From RI-92 sp037384645 (lineage in GTDB: Bacteria; Pseudomonadota; Gammaproteobacteria; UBA6429; Thiohalophilaceae): a DNA stretch of 63,728 bases. Positions 41,304 through 50,433 of the stretch are shown piece by piece (the stretch's first letter is position 1; every line of letters starts with the position of its first letter). Both the position numbers and the translations under genes were made by a program. The DNA is taken from NCBI GenBank assembly GCA_037384645.1, contig JARRNT010000014.1:1-63728 (forward strand), written 5' to 3'. The notes under the pieces are model-generated. The model worked only from the letters and a program-made list of their open reading frames with translations, had not been told where the DNA came from and searched no databases.

Positions 41304-44216
41304 TTACATAGTGGTTTCGTCGGATTCCGTCACTAACAGGGCAAATGGCAGCAGGCTGAACAAATCCGCGGCATATAACCAGCTTGTGCCATCCTCTTGG
41401 CGTAATTGCACGGTTTCATTGGTGAGAAGATTGCGATAGCGGCGGGGTGACAGTGGCTCTCCGAGCTGGACCTTGCTATCGCCCCAAACCGCAGAGCCAA
41501 GAGGGGCGTTTTCGGGATCCTGCATGAGCCGCGCATACCAGCGCGATGTCACGACCAGGACCTCCAGAGCCTCCAGACGCCGGCTAAAGGCACAGATATG
41601 CTCGGCTTTGTCACCTGTACAGTCCAGCGGAATATATTCCCCCTCAGCGAAGAGCCGCGGGTATTCCCGGCGAAATGCCAGGGTTTTCCAGACAAGATAG
41701 AGTTTGAGCCAGCCATCTTCCAGGTGTTCGAGCTGCTCGCGCAAAACTGTGGATAAATTATCCACATTTTGGCAGGCGTCGATGAGTGCATTCAGGGTCG
41801 CGTGATAGTGCGGGTAATCCACTTTACGCCGGTTGTCGGGGTCGACCAGGTTAAAGGCCCATAATTCATTACCTTGATAGAGATCGGGTATGCCAGGGAT
41901 GGTTAACTTGAGCAGGGTTTGTGACAGGGCATTGAGTAGTCCGAATCGGCAGACACGACGCTGGAAGGGGATAAAGTCCGCGAGAAAGGCATTGTGCTCG
42001 GGGCGGCTTAGTAATTTCTCGATAAATTCACGCACGCCAAGTTCGTAGTCATCATTGGGGTTAATCCAGGATGTATGCACTTTTGCCTCTCTGGTCGCTT
42101 TGAGCATGTAATCACTGATACGCCTGGTGTAACTCTCCAGACTTCTTTCTGTGGACAACTCGAGTGGCCAGGTCCCCAGTAAGGTCTGATATAACAGATA
42201 CTCGTCGTTACGTGATGGTGCCGAATCGCTGTCGAGTTGGCGCTTCTTGCTGCGGTTGATCCGGCTCCAGCGTGACAGGTGCCGCTGCCATTCCTCGCTC
42301 ATTTCGGAGATGACATTAATGCGTGCCCGCACATCCCCGCTGCGTTTGCTATCATGGGTTGAAGTGGTGACCATGTTTAGCGGCCAGTTGGCCTTGCGTT
42401 GCCGGTTTTCAAGATGAAAGGCATTAATGGAAATGCCAAACGTGCGCGGGTTAAATCCGACGTCATTCAGCGATACCAGCCGGTTGTAGATATATAAAGC
42501 GGTATCTTCCAGGCCCTTGGCCATAACCGGGGCGGTATACTGCTGAAACCGCTGGGTTAGTTGCAACAGTTTGTGGCGAGTGCGAGACGGGTAGCTGTCA
42601 AGTTGAGACAGTCCAAGCAACTCATGAATAAAATCAAAAATCAGGATCTGACCGGCATGGTGACGTTTTTTCGCTTGGGCGATGGCCCACTGCAGATAGC
42701 GGCGGTCGTCGTCACTGCAGCGGTCCGGACTGATATAGGTGCGGTAGACCGGAAAACAGGCGACGACCTCACCAAGTGCTGCACGCAAGCCCTGATAGGT
42801 AAAGTCCCGTGTTCGCCGATTGTCCTGGGCAATACTGCTGATAAGATTGGCCAGTACCGTCAGTTCGCTGGAGAGTATGCTGGTAATGACAAGCTTTTTA
42901 CAATTATACAACAGTTCTTCAAAATCGAGGTGTTGCCGAATGAATCGGGTGTAAAGCCGCGTCAGTTTTCGCTCAGACTTTGGATAGCTAAATACCCTGT
43001 TGATCAGGTGCGCGACTTCATAGCCGGTGGTGCCTGTCACAGGCCAGTCGTTCGGCAGTTTCTCGTAACTGGCCAGAATTTTTTCCACGGCAATGTATAA
43101 GCGTCTTGGAGATAATTTATTTTGTTCAGATATCGAAGTCAGGCTGCATAAATCCGTATAATAACGGAAAGGATCAGACAGGCCATCGGGGTGGTCGATG
43201 CGAACACCATCTATATCGCCGTTGTTAATAAAGCGTTGGATCATATGGTGGGTAGTGTGAAAGACTTCGTTGTTATCCATGCGGATACCGGCGAGTTCAT
43301 TGACGTCGAAAAAGCGCCGGTAATTGATTTCGTCCGTGGCGACCTGCCAATGGGAAAGCCGGTAGGCCTGTGCCTCCAGTAAATGATGTAAATTGTCAAA
43401 ACTAACTGAATTCCCGGGTGTGCCGTTGATTTTGGAAAGTGCCGCGTGGATGAAATTGCGCAAGCCCGGATACCGGCTATACAGTTCGGCAAGGCGATGT
43501 TTACAGGTGGTGGCGTGCTGGCGGCGCAATTGCCGTTGTTCCGGTGCCAGGTCGGTGCGGCGAGGAAGGGAATTGCAATCCGCGATCAAGCTGTCGATAT
43601 CGCTGCGACACTGCATGCTTGCCCCGTGGACGTTAGAGAGCGTATCCAGCTCAAAGCCGAGGATTTTCGGATAGGTGCGAGGATCAACCGGGAAACGGTG
43701 CTCATGATAGTAGATACTGAAAGCGCCACTCTCGGCATCAAACCTGAGCTGTAATTCTCCTTGCTCCAGAATCTTGCCGTAATGATCGCCAAGAAAAGGC
43801 AGCAAAATCTTATTATGCAAAACCGGGTTAACTGGATGCCAGTCTATATCAAAATACGCTGCATACACGGATGACTCGCCGTTTTCCAGGACGTCCAGCC
43901 ACCAGTGATTATCATCCCCGCCGACACCCATATGATTGGGTACGATGTCGAGAATTTGTCCCATACCGTGCGCATGCAAGGTTGCCACCAATCGGTTGAG
44001 ACTGTTCTCGTCGCCAACTTCCGGATTCAGTGCATTGTGGTCGACGATATCGTAGCCGTGTGAACTGCCGGCGCGAGCCCGCAGATAGGGTGAGGCGTAA
44101 ATATGACTGATGCCTAACTGGTGCAGGTAGGGAATAATGTCAGCTGCATCGTCAAAGGTAAAATCCCGGTTGAATTGCAAGCGGTATGTGGCGGTAGGTG
44201 GCGGAGGTGGTCTCAT
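41304..44216 (-). CDS. treY: Malto-oligosyltrehalose synthase
   Basis: This GH13 enzyme rearranges the reducing end of maltodextrins to an alpha,alpha-1,1 bond. The 970-residue protein opens with ATYRLQFNRDFTFDDAADII and has the TreY landmarks SHIYASPYLRARAGSSHGYD, ILDIVPNHMGVGGDDNHWW, GVRIDHPDGLSDP (nucleophile region) and TGTTGYEVAHLINRVF. The end of the barrel region has KANWPLNMVTTSTHDSKRSGD. Its start overlaps the stop of treZ by four bases. It is last in the operon DUF5752-treT-treZ-treY. Confidence 0.96.
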   Translation of the reverse strand: MRPPPPPTATYRLQFNRDFTFDDAADIIPYLHQLGISHIYASPYLRARAGSSHGYDIVDHNALNPEVGDENSLNRLVATLHAHGMGQILDIVPNHMGVGGDDNHWWLDVLENGESSVYAAYFDIDWHPVNPVLHNKILLPFLGDHYGKILEQGELQLRFDAESGAFSIYYHEHRFPVDPRTYPKILGFELDTLSNVHGASMQCRSDIDSLIADCNSLPRRTDLAPEQRQLRRQHATTCKHRLAELYSRYPGLRNFIHAALSKINGTPGNSVSFDNLHHLLEAQAYRLSHWQVATDEINYRRFFDVNELAGIRMDNNEVFHTTHHMIQRFINNGDIDGVRIDHPDGLSDPFRYYTDLCSLTSISEQNKLSPRRLYIAVEKILASYEKLPNDWPVTGTTGYEVAHLINRVFSYPKSERKLTRLYTRFIRQHLDFEELLYNCKKLVITSILSSELTVLANLISSIAQDNRRTRDFTYQGLRAALGEVVACFPVYRTYISPDRCSDDDRRYLQWAIAQAKKRHHAGQILIFDFIHELLGLSQLDSYPSRTRHKLLQLTQRFQQYTAPVMAKGLEDTALYIYNRLVSLNDVGFNPRTFGISINAFHLENRQRKANWPLNMVTTSTHDSKRSGDVRARINVISEMSEEWQRHLSRWSRINRSKKRQLDSDSAPSRNDEYLLYQTLLGTWPLELSTERSLESYTRRISDYMLKATREAKVHTSWINPNDDYELGVREFIEKLLSRPEHNAFLADFIPFQRRVCRFGLLNALSQTLLKLTIPGIPDLYQGNELWAFNLVDPDNRRKVDYPHYHATLNALIDACQNVDNLSTVLREQLEHLEDGWLKLYLVWKTLAFRREYPRLFAEGEYIPLDCTGDKAEHICAFSRRLEALEVLVVTSRWYARLMQDPENAPLGSAVWGDSKVQLGEPLSPRRYRNLLTNETVQLRQEDGTSWLYAADLFSLLPFALLVTESDETTM

Positions 44217-46078
44217 GAGTTTTGCAGATACCAGGCAACTGACCAGGGCGGTAAGCGCGGTGCTTCCGCCGACATGACAGGATTAGCGTGGGTGGAATAG
44301 AGCAAGGGGTAAGCAGGTCTATCTGATTGCGTGACGGGCAGATTGCCAGGATTAGCCTGCAAGAGTAACTCACTGCCGTCACCCAGTGTCCAGCGTACGC
44401 TCAGTCCGGTATCGCCAAACAGTTGAAAGTCGCTCGTGTTGCCGGCTAGCTGACGAAGCCGAGGCACGATAGACCGTTGTCGTAGCGTCAGTAACTTGCG
44501 ATACAGTGCCAGCCAATCGCGATGCTCGGATTCATCGATAGCCTGCCAGTCAAGCCGGGAGCGGGTAAAAGTCTCCGCCGACATAGGGTCGGGTATTAGC
44601 TCCCGACTGGCCGGATCATGAAAGCGCGCAAACCGAGCGAACTCGTTACGCCTGCCGCTGACAACGCTCGCCGCAAGCTCCGGGCCAAAATCACAAAAAA
44701 ATAAAAACGGTTGGGTGCATCCCCATTCCTGTCCCATAAACAGCAGCGGAGGCGCGGGTGCCAGCAACAGGATGGCGAGTGCCGCGTGGCGTTGCGCTGG
44801 TGTGGTCAGCACATCGAGCCGTTCGCCAAAGGCCCGATTGCCCACCTGATCATGATTCTGTGAAAATGACACAAATGCTGTGGCGGGCAGGTCCTGGCTG
44901 GGTTCACCACGGGGGTCGCCATGGCGATAAGCCGAGACTTCGCCCTGATAGGCAAAACCTTCTGCCAGACAACGCCCGAGATGAGGCAAGGGGGCATCCG
45001 CATAATCCTGGTAGTAACCATCGGTCTCCTGTGTCAGCAGGACATGCAGGGCATGATGGATATCGTCATTCCATTGCGCCACGTACCAGGCAGGTTGATT
45101 TTCGCGATTTCTTTTTAGATAGTGGGCGGCATTGTGATCGTTTTCCAGGATTAAATGGATGTGACGGTGTTCGCCCAGCTGCTGTTGGACGCGTTGCGCC
45201 AGCTCACACAGAATGTCCGGCTGGGTGTCATCCATGATGGCGTGCACCGCATCCAACCGCAACCCATCAAAGTGATATTCCTCGAGCCAGTACAGGGCAT
45301 TGTGAATGAAAAACTGGCGGACCCAGTAACTATGGGTGGTGTCGAAATTGATCGCGGCGCCCCAGGCGGTATGGTGGTGCTCGGTGAAAAAGTCCGGTGC
45401 ATACAGGTGCAGGTAATTGCCTTCCGGGCCGAAATGGTTGTAAACCACATCGAGGATGACCATCAGTCCGCGGGCATGGGCGGCGTCGACCAGCGCTTTC
45501 AGATCTTCAGGGCGGCCATAGCGGCTGTCCGGTGCAAACAGGTACGTGCCGTCGTAACCCCAATTGCGCGCGCCTGGAAAATCGGCGACCGGCATCAGTT
45601 CAATCGCCGTGATCCCCAGGTCTACCAGGTAATTGAGTTTCTGTTCGACTGCTGAGAACGTCCCTTGTGAGGTAAAACAGCCCACATGTAGTTCATACAG
45701 GATGCTTTCTTCCCAGGGGCGGCCATGCCAGGCGCCATCGTGCCAGACTGTGGCAGTCGGATCGATCACCTCGCTGGGGCCGTGCACGTCATTCGGCTGG
45801 TAACGGGAGGCCGGATCAGGTACTTCTATCTCCTCATTGATTCGAAAGCGATACAGGGTGCCAGCGCGGGCCAGACTGGTCGTGATATGAAACCAGCCAT
45901 CTTCACCGGCTTGCATGGGCAAGACGGTGTTTTCACGGGAGGAGGCGTTGTGACTGTCGCCTAAACACACTGCCACCACCCGGGCGGCCGGGGCCCATAG
46001 TCGAAAACTGACGCTGCCGTCGTCTTGCAGTTCGGTGCCAAACGGCATGTGTTGCTGGCGCCTGAGGGTCTGCATCAA
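44213..46078 (-). CDS. treZ: Malto-oligosyltrehalose trehalohydrolase
   Basis: It releases free trehalose from the end made by TreY. The N-terminal CBM48-like part starts MPFGTELQDDGSVSFRLWAP. The GH13 barrel has ELMPVADFPGARNWGYDGT, LDVVYNHFGPEGNYL, GLRLDAVHAI (nucleophile Asp) and LILENDHNAAHY (acid/base Glu). The 621 residues are usual. The first ten residues before HMPFGTEL may be extra; an in-frame ATG lies there. The stop overlaps treY, and treT ends six bases before this start. Confidence 0.95.
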   Translation of the reverse strand: MMQTLRRQQHMPFGTELQDDGSVSFRLWAPAARVVAVCLGDSHNASSRENTVLPMQAGEDGWFHITTSLARAGTLYRFRINEEIEVPDPASRYQPNDVHGPSEVIDPTATVWHDGAWHGRPWEESILYELHVGCFTSQGTFSAVEQKLNYLVDLGITAIELMPVADFPGARNWGYDGTYLFAPDSRYGRPEDLKALVDAAHARGLMVILDVVYNHFGPEGNYLHLYAPDFFTEHHHTAWGAAINFDTTHSYWVRQFFIHNALYWLEEYHFDGLRLDAVHAIMDDTQPDILCELAQRVQQQLGEHRHIHLILENDHNAAHYLKRNRENQPAWYVAQWNDDIHHALHVLLTQETDGYYQDYADAPLPHLGRCLAEGFAYQGEVSAYRHGDPRGEPSQDLPATAFVSFSQNHDQVGNRAFGERLDVLTTPAQRHAALAILLLAPAPPLLFMGQEWGCTQPFLFFCDFGPELAASVVSGRRNEFARFARFHDPASRELIPDPMSAETFTRSRLDWQAIDESEHRDWLALYRKLLTLRQRSIVPRLRQLAGNTSDFQLFGDTGLSVRWTLGDGSELLLQANPGNLPVTQSDRPAYPLLYSTHANPVMSAEAPRLPPWSVAWYLQNS

Positions 46079-46084
46079 GGCAAC

Positions 46085-47329
46085 CTAGGACAAGGTGATG
46101 CGTTCTTTGGCGCCATTCGTGATGGCCACCATCATGGTCAGGTATTCGCGCAAATGCCGGGTGATCAGGAAATTATCGCGCACGAAGTCCCTGGCCTTAT
46201 CACCCATGACTTTAATCGTCTCAGGCTGATTTAACAGGTACCGAACACGTAGCGCCGCCCCTTCCGGGGTATTGACCAGAAAACCGGTGTGATAATTAAT
46301 GACCTGCAAGCGGATGCCGCCGACATCACCGCCGATGACCGGCTTGCCTTTCCACAGACCCTCTGTCACCGTGAGGCCGAAGCCTTCCCGGATCGATTTT
46401 TGAATCACAATGTCTGCGGCACGCTGTAAGGCATTTACGTCACGGTGAGCGTCCGCAGGCAACAAGAGGACATGAATATCCGGGTCGCCTTTCGCGGCGG
46501 CTTCGACTTCATTCAGCACCGCCTCGCCTTCCGGGTCATCGGTCGCCCCCCCGCCAGCCAACACCAGCTGCAAATGCGGGAGAAAGGATTTGGCGATCTT
46601 ATAAGCCGTAATCACACCGAGGGGGTCCTTGAACCGGTCATAGCGCGAGATCTGGACTAACAGTGGCCGGTCCCGGTCGAGTTGGTATTTGTCAAAGATA
46701 CCTTCGACTTCACCGGATTCCAGCACCATGTTCTTCTCACTCAATGGGTCGATGCTGGGCGGGATGAGATACTGTGGATGGGGCAGTTCCTGAGCAAAGG
46801 CGGCCAGCGAGAAGACGCTGGCATCGTAGGGGGCGACAAAATCACGTAGAAACTTCCAAACCGGCCGGTAGGGATGGCTGGCATCGATATGGCAGCGCCA
46901 GATCCACTTGCCTTTGCGATTGGGGCACAGGCTGAGCAGCGGGGCGGGTTGGGGGTCGTGGATAAACACGTAATCTGCCGCTTCCAGAGTCGGCCGTAAT
47001 GATTCTGCATTGCGTTCGTTGGTTTCCCGGTAAATCCGCAACAGACTCTCGCCGAGCGGGAGCCGATTGCCCTGCATGGCATTGTGCATGCCCTTGGTGC
47101 AATCAAAGAATTCGCTTTCTCCGGAAATGACTTCCCATTGAGTATTGATCCCGAGCTCCTGGGTCAGGGGTACCAACTTGGTCAGAATCTCCGCCACGCC
47201 GCCACCAGTGCGGGTGGAATTGACATGCACGACTTTTGCCCCGGCCAGTGGGGCGGCAAGCTGGCGCAAATGTGTAATGACTTCCGCGCCAACAATTTCG
47301 GCATAACTATCCAACAGGCTCATACTCAA
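46085..47329 (-). CDS. treT: Trehalose synthase TreT-type glycosyltransferase (GT4)
   Basis: TreT transfers glucose from ADP- or UDP-glucose to glucose in a reversible reaction to form trehalose. Signature blocks are VVHVNSTRTGGGVAEILTKL, FIHDPQPAPL, WIWRCHIDASHP, LVQISRYDRFKDPLGVI and the donor-site SIREGFGLTVTEGLWKGKPV. The 414-residue length fits. It overlaps the DUF5752 gene by four bases and precedes treZ by six. This gives a second, glycogen-independent trehalose route that could use ADP-glucose from GlgC and glucose from the invertase. Confidence 0.9.
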   Translation of the reverse strand: MSMSLLDSYAEIVGAEVITHLRQLAAPLAGAKVVHVNSTRTGGGVAEILTKLVPLTQELGINTQWEVISGESEFFDCTKGMHNAMQGNRLPLGESLLRIYRETNERNAESLRPTLEAADYVFIHDPQPAPLLSLCPNRKGKWIWRCHIDASHPYRPVWKFLRDFVAPYDASVFSLAAFAQELPHPQYLIPPSIDPLSEKNMVLESGEVEGIFDKYQLDRDRPLLVQISRYDRFKDPLGVITAYKIAKSFLPHLQLVLAGGGATDDPEGEAVLNEVEAAAKGDPDIHVLLLPADAHRDVNALQRAADIVIQKSIREGFGLTVTEGLWKGKPVIGGDVGGIRLQVINYHTGFLVNTPEGAALRVRYLLNQPETIKVMGDKARDFVRDNFLITRHLREYLTMMVAITNGAKERITLS

Positions 47330-48006
47330 CTTTCCTTGAAATGTGCCGCAAATATTTGCGCCAAGCGGATACGTAATTCACCCAGGCTACCAAAAAACGG
47401 ATCAACGCTAGACAGCTTTGCGCATAATTCCGTGTACTCGTCATCAAACGCCATTAGCCAGTCACAGAAGTCGTTCTGTCCATCCGGAGTGCGCCGGCGC
47501 GCATCAATAAAATGGTAAAAGATGCTGCTGGTAGACAGGCTGGGGAGTGCCGCCGCCAAATCCGCCGGTTGCGCGAATTGTTGATGACTGTCAAAGACCA
47601 CGATTTGCGAGCGAATAAATTCAAATTGCTGGGTGGCGCGCACGAAAAACAAATATTCCACTTCGTCCAGCCGGGCATCAATTAAATCCAGGATCGCGCT
47701 GCGCAGGGCCTCGATGTCGGGATAGGCGGTGGGTGTCAGTACCGCAAGACGTTCCGCCAGCACGGAATCATGTATGGCATGGCGGACCCAGGCGGCGAAA
47801 TCATTATTATATTCACGCTCCTCGAAACGAGGTTGTAACAATCCGCCCCAGAAGTGATGATAGATGCTTGTCGGATCGATCTCGGCTAGTTCGTTTCTGA
47901 ATTCCTGGAGCAGGCGCGCCTTTTTGCCCGTGCCCAGCGCAACCAATGCGCAATCCTTTAACGAAAATGTGGCATTTTTGTCAGCCAAAATCGTCTCCTT
48001 AATCAA
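47326..48006 (-). CDS. DUF5752-type protein, first gene of the trehalose operon
   Basis: The 226-residue soluble protein consists of two similar helical halves, each with a short Tyr-His-His/Phe motif (SIYHHFWGGLLQPRFEEREY; SSIFYHFIDARRRTPDGQND). This repeat pattern with N-D-F-A/C-D-W after it suggests an internal duplication. Proteins of this type are often encoded next to treT. The role is unknown; a regulatory or stabilising partner of TreT is a reasonable guess. Translation is coupled to treT by a four-base overlap. Confidence 0.75.
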   Translation of the reverse strand: MIKETILADKNATFSLKDCALVALGTGKKARLLQEFRNELAEIDPTSIYHHFWGGLLQPRFEEREYNNDFAAWVRHAIHDSVLAERLAVLTPTAYPDIEALRSAILDLIDARLDEVEYLFFVRATQQFEFIRSQIVVFDSHQQFAQPADLAAALPSLSTSSIFYHFIDARRRTPDGQNDFCDWLMAFDDEYTELCAKLSSVDPFFGSLGELRIRLAQIFAAHFKES

Positions 48007-48408
48007 CTATGCGCGGTGTTATTACAACCTCTTGAATTTACTTGGTAAACCATGGCACACCTGCTGCCTTTTAGCATTGATATCCGTCAATTTAATGGGG
48101 GTGACGTTGTTACAACAATGCCATGTTGGCATGCTCTGAATAGACGTGGGGTCGGGATATGCCCGAATAGGGTGCGTCTTGTTTCCGCGACGCACAGCCA
48201 TGGCGCATAATGTTGTGTCAGTGTGAAGTTCGTCCTCCATCGTATTCTTAAGTTCAGGACTTTATTGTGTTTTTTGCAGGATGGTGATTGGCACAGGTTA
48301 TGCCAGTGTTATGTCCAGGCAAGCTTTAAAAAATTATGATAAGCGCTAACCGGGGTACGGCTCCATGGTTGGTAGATATGATATGACTGTATAGCCTGTG
48401 AGGTAACC
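48007..48408. other. Divergent intergenic region between the trehalose operon and the glutaminase gene
   Basis: About 400 bases with no supported gene. Two adjacent dyads lie at 48107-48131: TTGTT-AC-AACAA and TGCCA-TGT-TGGCA. They are placed to control the leftward trehalose operon, whose first start is at 48006. GAGGT just before 48409 is the ribosome site of the glutaminase gene. Confidence 0.4.
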
Positions 48409-50388
48409 ATGCGGACCGGGGTGACCAACGATTGTTATGCGGAACCTGATCGCCTCGGTCTATTGCAGGCGTGTCTGCAGGAATTGTATTGCATCCATCG
48501 GCGTGACAACGATGGTAGCGTCGCAAGCCACTTGCCTGAATTGGCGAACGCCGATCCGGATTGGTTTGGCCTGTGCGCAGTGACCGAAAATAATGAAATC
48601 CTAGAAGCTGGCGACAGTCGTCTTGCCTTTACAGCGCAATCGATCGCCAAGCTGCTGATTCTGGCGTTGGCCCTGGCTGACCATGGTCCGGAAACTATTC
48701 TTGCTAAAATCGGCGTCGAACCGACCGGCGAGCGATTTGATTCCATGCTGTATTCCGGCGATCAAAAGCAGTATAAGCTCAATCCGTTTATGAATGCCGG
48801 TGCCTTAGTGGCGCTGGATATGCTTGCTGGCGATGGCATAGACACGCGGTTTTCCAGAATTACCGAACTGCTTTATCGCATGCTGGGCAGGCCAATTATG
48901 CTGGATCAACAAGCCTTGAATTCACGTCGTCAGCAGGATCACCATAACCGGGCACTCGCCTATCTGCTGCTGAGTCGCGGGATGATCAAGGGTCCGGTAG
49001 ACGAGATACTTGAGCTATATCACCGCTTATGCAGTATTTTACTGGATTGCCGGGATTTGGCCAGGATTGCTGCGGTATTGGCCAACACCGGAGTGCAACC
49101 GGGCAGTCGCCAGCGGATTATGTCCGATGACCAGGTAAAGACACTGTTGTCAGTGATGCAGACCTGTGGCCTGTACGATTTTTCCGGTCAATGGGCCTAT
49201 CGGGTTGGGCTGCCGGCCAAGAGCAGTTTGTGTGGAGCCATACTGGTGGTGGTACCGGGGCACTTCGGTTTTGCCGTCTATTCGCCACCCCTAAATGAAG
49301 TTCACCAAAAGAGCGTGCGCGGAGTGAAAGTATGCGAGGCCCTGTCCCGGCAATTATCCCTGCACATGTTCAGGCCCGATGCAAGTAAAGTGCTGCCAAC
49401 ATGCATTGCGCCAGTCCGTCAGGCGAATGTCAGTCATCAGGCCTATGATATTAATTGTTTACTCGCCAGGATTCATGCTGCTGGCAAGGATGATGCCGAG
49501 GGGCATGTCTATAATATCGCGCCCGACTATCTGCGAATTGATCCCGATGCGTATTCTATCAGTATCACCACTATAGATGGACAGCGATATCGGGTGGGTG
49601 ATCACGATGCCGCCTTTTTAATCCAGTCGATATCAAAAATCTTTGCCTATGGGATGGCCCTGGAGGACCAGGGACGAGAGACGGTGTTACAGAATATCGA
49701 TGTGGAACCGACAGGCAATCCTTATGACGCGATCATCCGGCTGGAACAGCGCTCAAAGCGCCCGCATAACCCGATGGTCAATACCGGCGGGATTGCCACC
49801 ACTGCCATGATTAAAGGCGACGGCAGGGCACACCGGCTCGACAGGGTGCTGGCCATGTACCAACGCTATATCGGCCGTGACATTGAGATTGACATGCACA
49901 GCTACCATGAAGAAATCAAGCTGGGCGACCGCAACAAGGCCATTGCCTACCTGTTGCGGCATTTCGGGATGCTGGAAACTGAGGTGGATGCTGCGTTGAG
50001 CCTGTACCTGCTGCAATGTAGTGCCCTGGTTAACAGTGATGACCTGTCAACCATGGCGGCCACCCTGGCCAATGCCGGTGTCAATCCGCTCACCGGCGAA
50101 CGGGCCATCGCAGAGGAATATGTCGGTGATTTACTGACAGTGATGTATACCTGTGGCATGTACGATTATGCCGGTGAATGGAGTTACCGCATCGGCTTGC
50201 CGGCAAAAAGTGGGGTAGGTGGGGGTATCCTCGCTGTTGTGCCAGGGGAAATGGGCATTGCCGTGTATTCACCGAAACTCAACCGACATGGTAACAGTAT
50301 CGCCGGTATCAAGGCGCTGGAGGCTGTCTCAGCCAATTTGAATCTGCACATGTTTTCCTGTGACAGGAGACCACAATATCCGAGCTAA
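48409..50388 (+). CDS. Tandem fused glutaminase: two GlsA-type domains, the first degenerate
   Basis: A single 659-residue protein holds two serine-dependent glutaminase domains (about residues 15-322 and 345-652); ordinary GlsA is about 310. The C-terminal domain keeps the active site: Ser407 and Lys410 (QSISK), Asn458 (NPMVNTG), Glu502, Asn509 (GDRNKAIAYLL), Tyr533, Tyr585 and Val603 (KSGVGGG). The N-terminal domain keeps Ser78, Lys81, Asn129, Asn180, Tyr204 and Tyr256. However, the conserved Glu is Arg173, and GVGG has become SLCG at 273-276. It probably binds but does not hydrolyse glutamine well. The ATG follows GAGGT. The gene is convergent with asnB. Confidence 0.9.
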   Translation: MRTGVTNDCYAEPDRLGLLQACLQELYCIHRRDNDGSVASHLPELANADPDWFGLCAVTENNEILEAGDSRLAFTAQSIAKLLILALALADHGPETILAKIGVEPTGERFDSMLYSGDQKQYKLNPFMNAGALVALDMLAGDGIDTRFSRITELLYRMLGRPIMLDQQALNSRRQQDHHNRALAYLLLSRGMIKGPVDEILELYHRLCSILLDCRDLARIAAVLANTGVQPGSRQRIMSDDQVKTLLSVMQTCGLYDFSGQWAYRVGLPAKSSLCGAILVVVPGHFGFAVYSPPLNEVHQKSVRGVKVCEALSRQLSLHMFRPDASKVLPTCIAPVRQANVSHQAYDINCLLARIHAAGKDDAEGHVYNIAPDYLRIDPDAYSISITTIDGQRYRVGDHDAAFLIQSISKIFAYGMALEDQGRETVLQNIDVEPTGNPYDAIIRLEQRSKRPHNPMVNTGGIATTAMIKGDGRAHRLDRVLAMYQRYIGRDIEIDMHSYHEEIKLGDRNKAIAYLLRHFGMLETEVDAALSLYLLQCSALVNSDDLSTMAATLANAGVNPLTGERAIAEEYVGDLLTVMYTCGMYDYAGEWSYRIGLPAKSGVGGGILAVVPGEMGIAVYSPKLNRHGNSIAGIKALEAVSANLNLHMFSCDRRPQYPS

Positions 50389-50433
50389 GCCCGGAACTTA
50401 AACAAATCGAGTCGCTAAGGCTATGTGCCAGTC

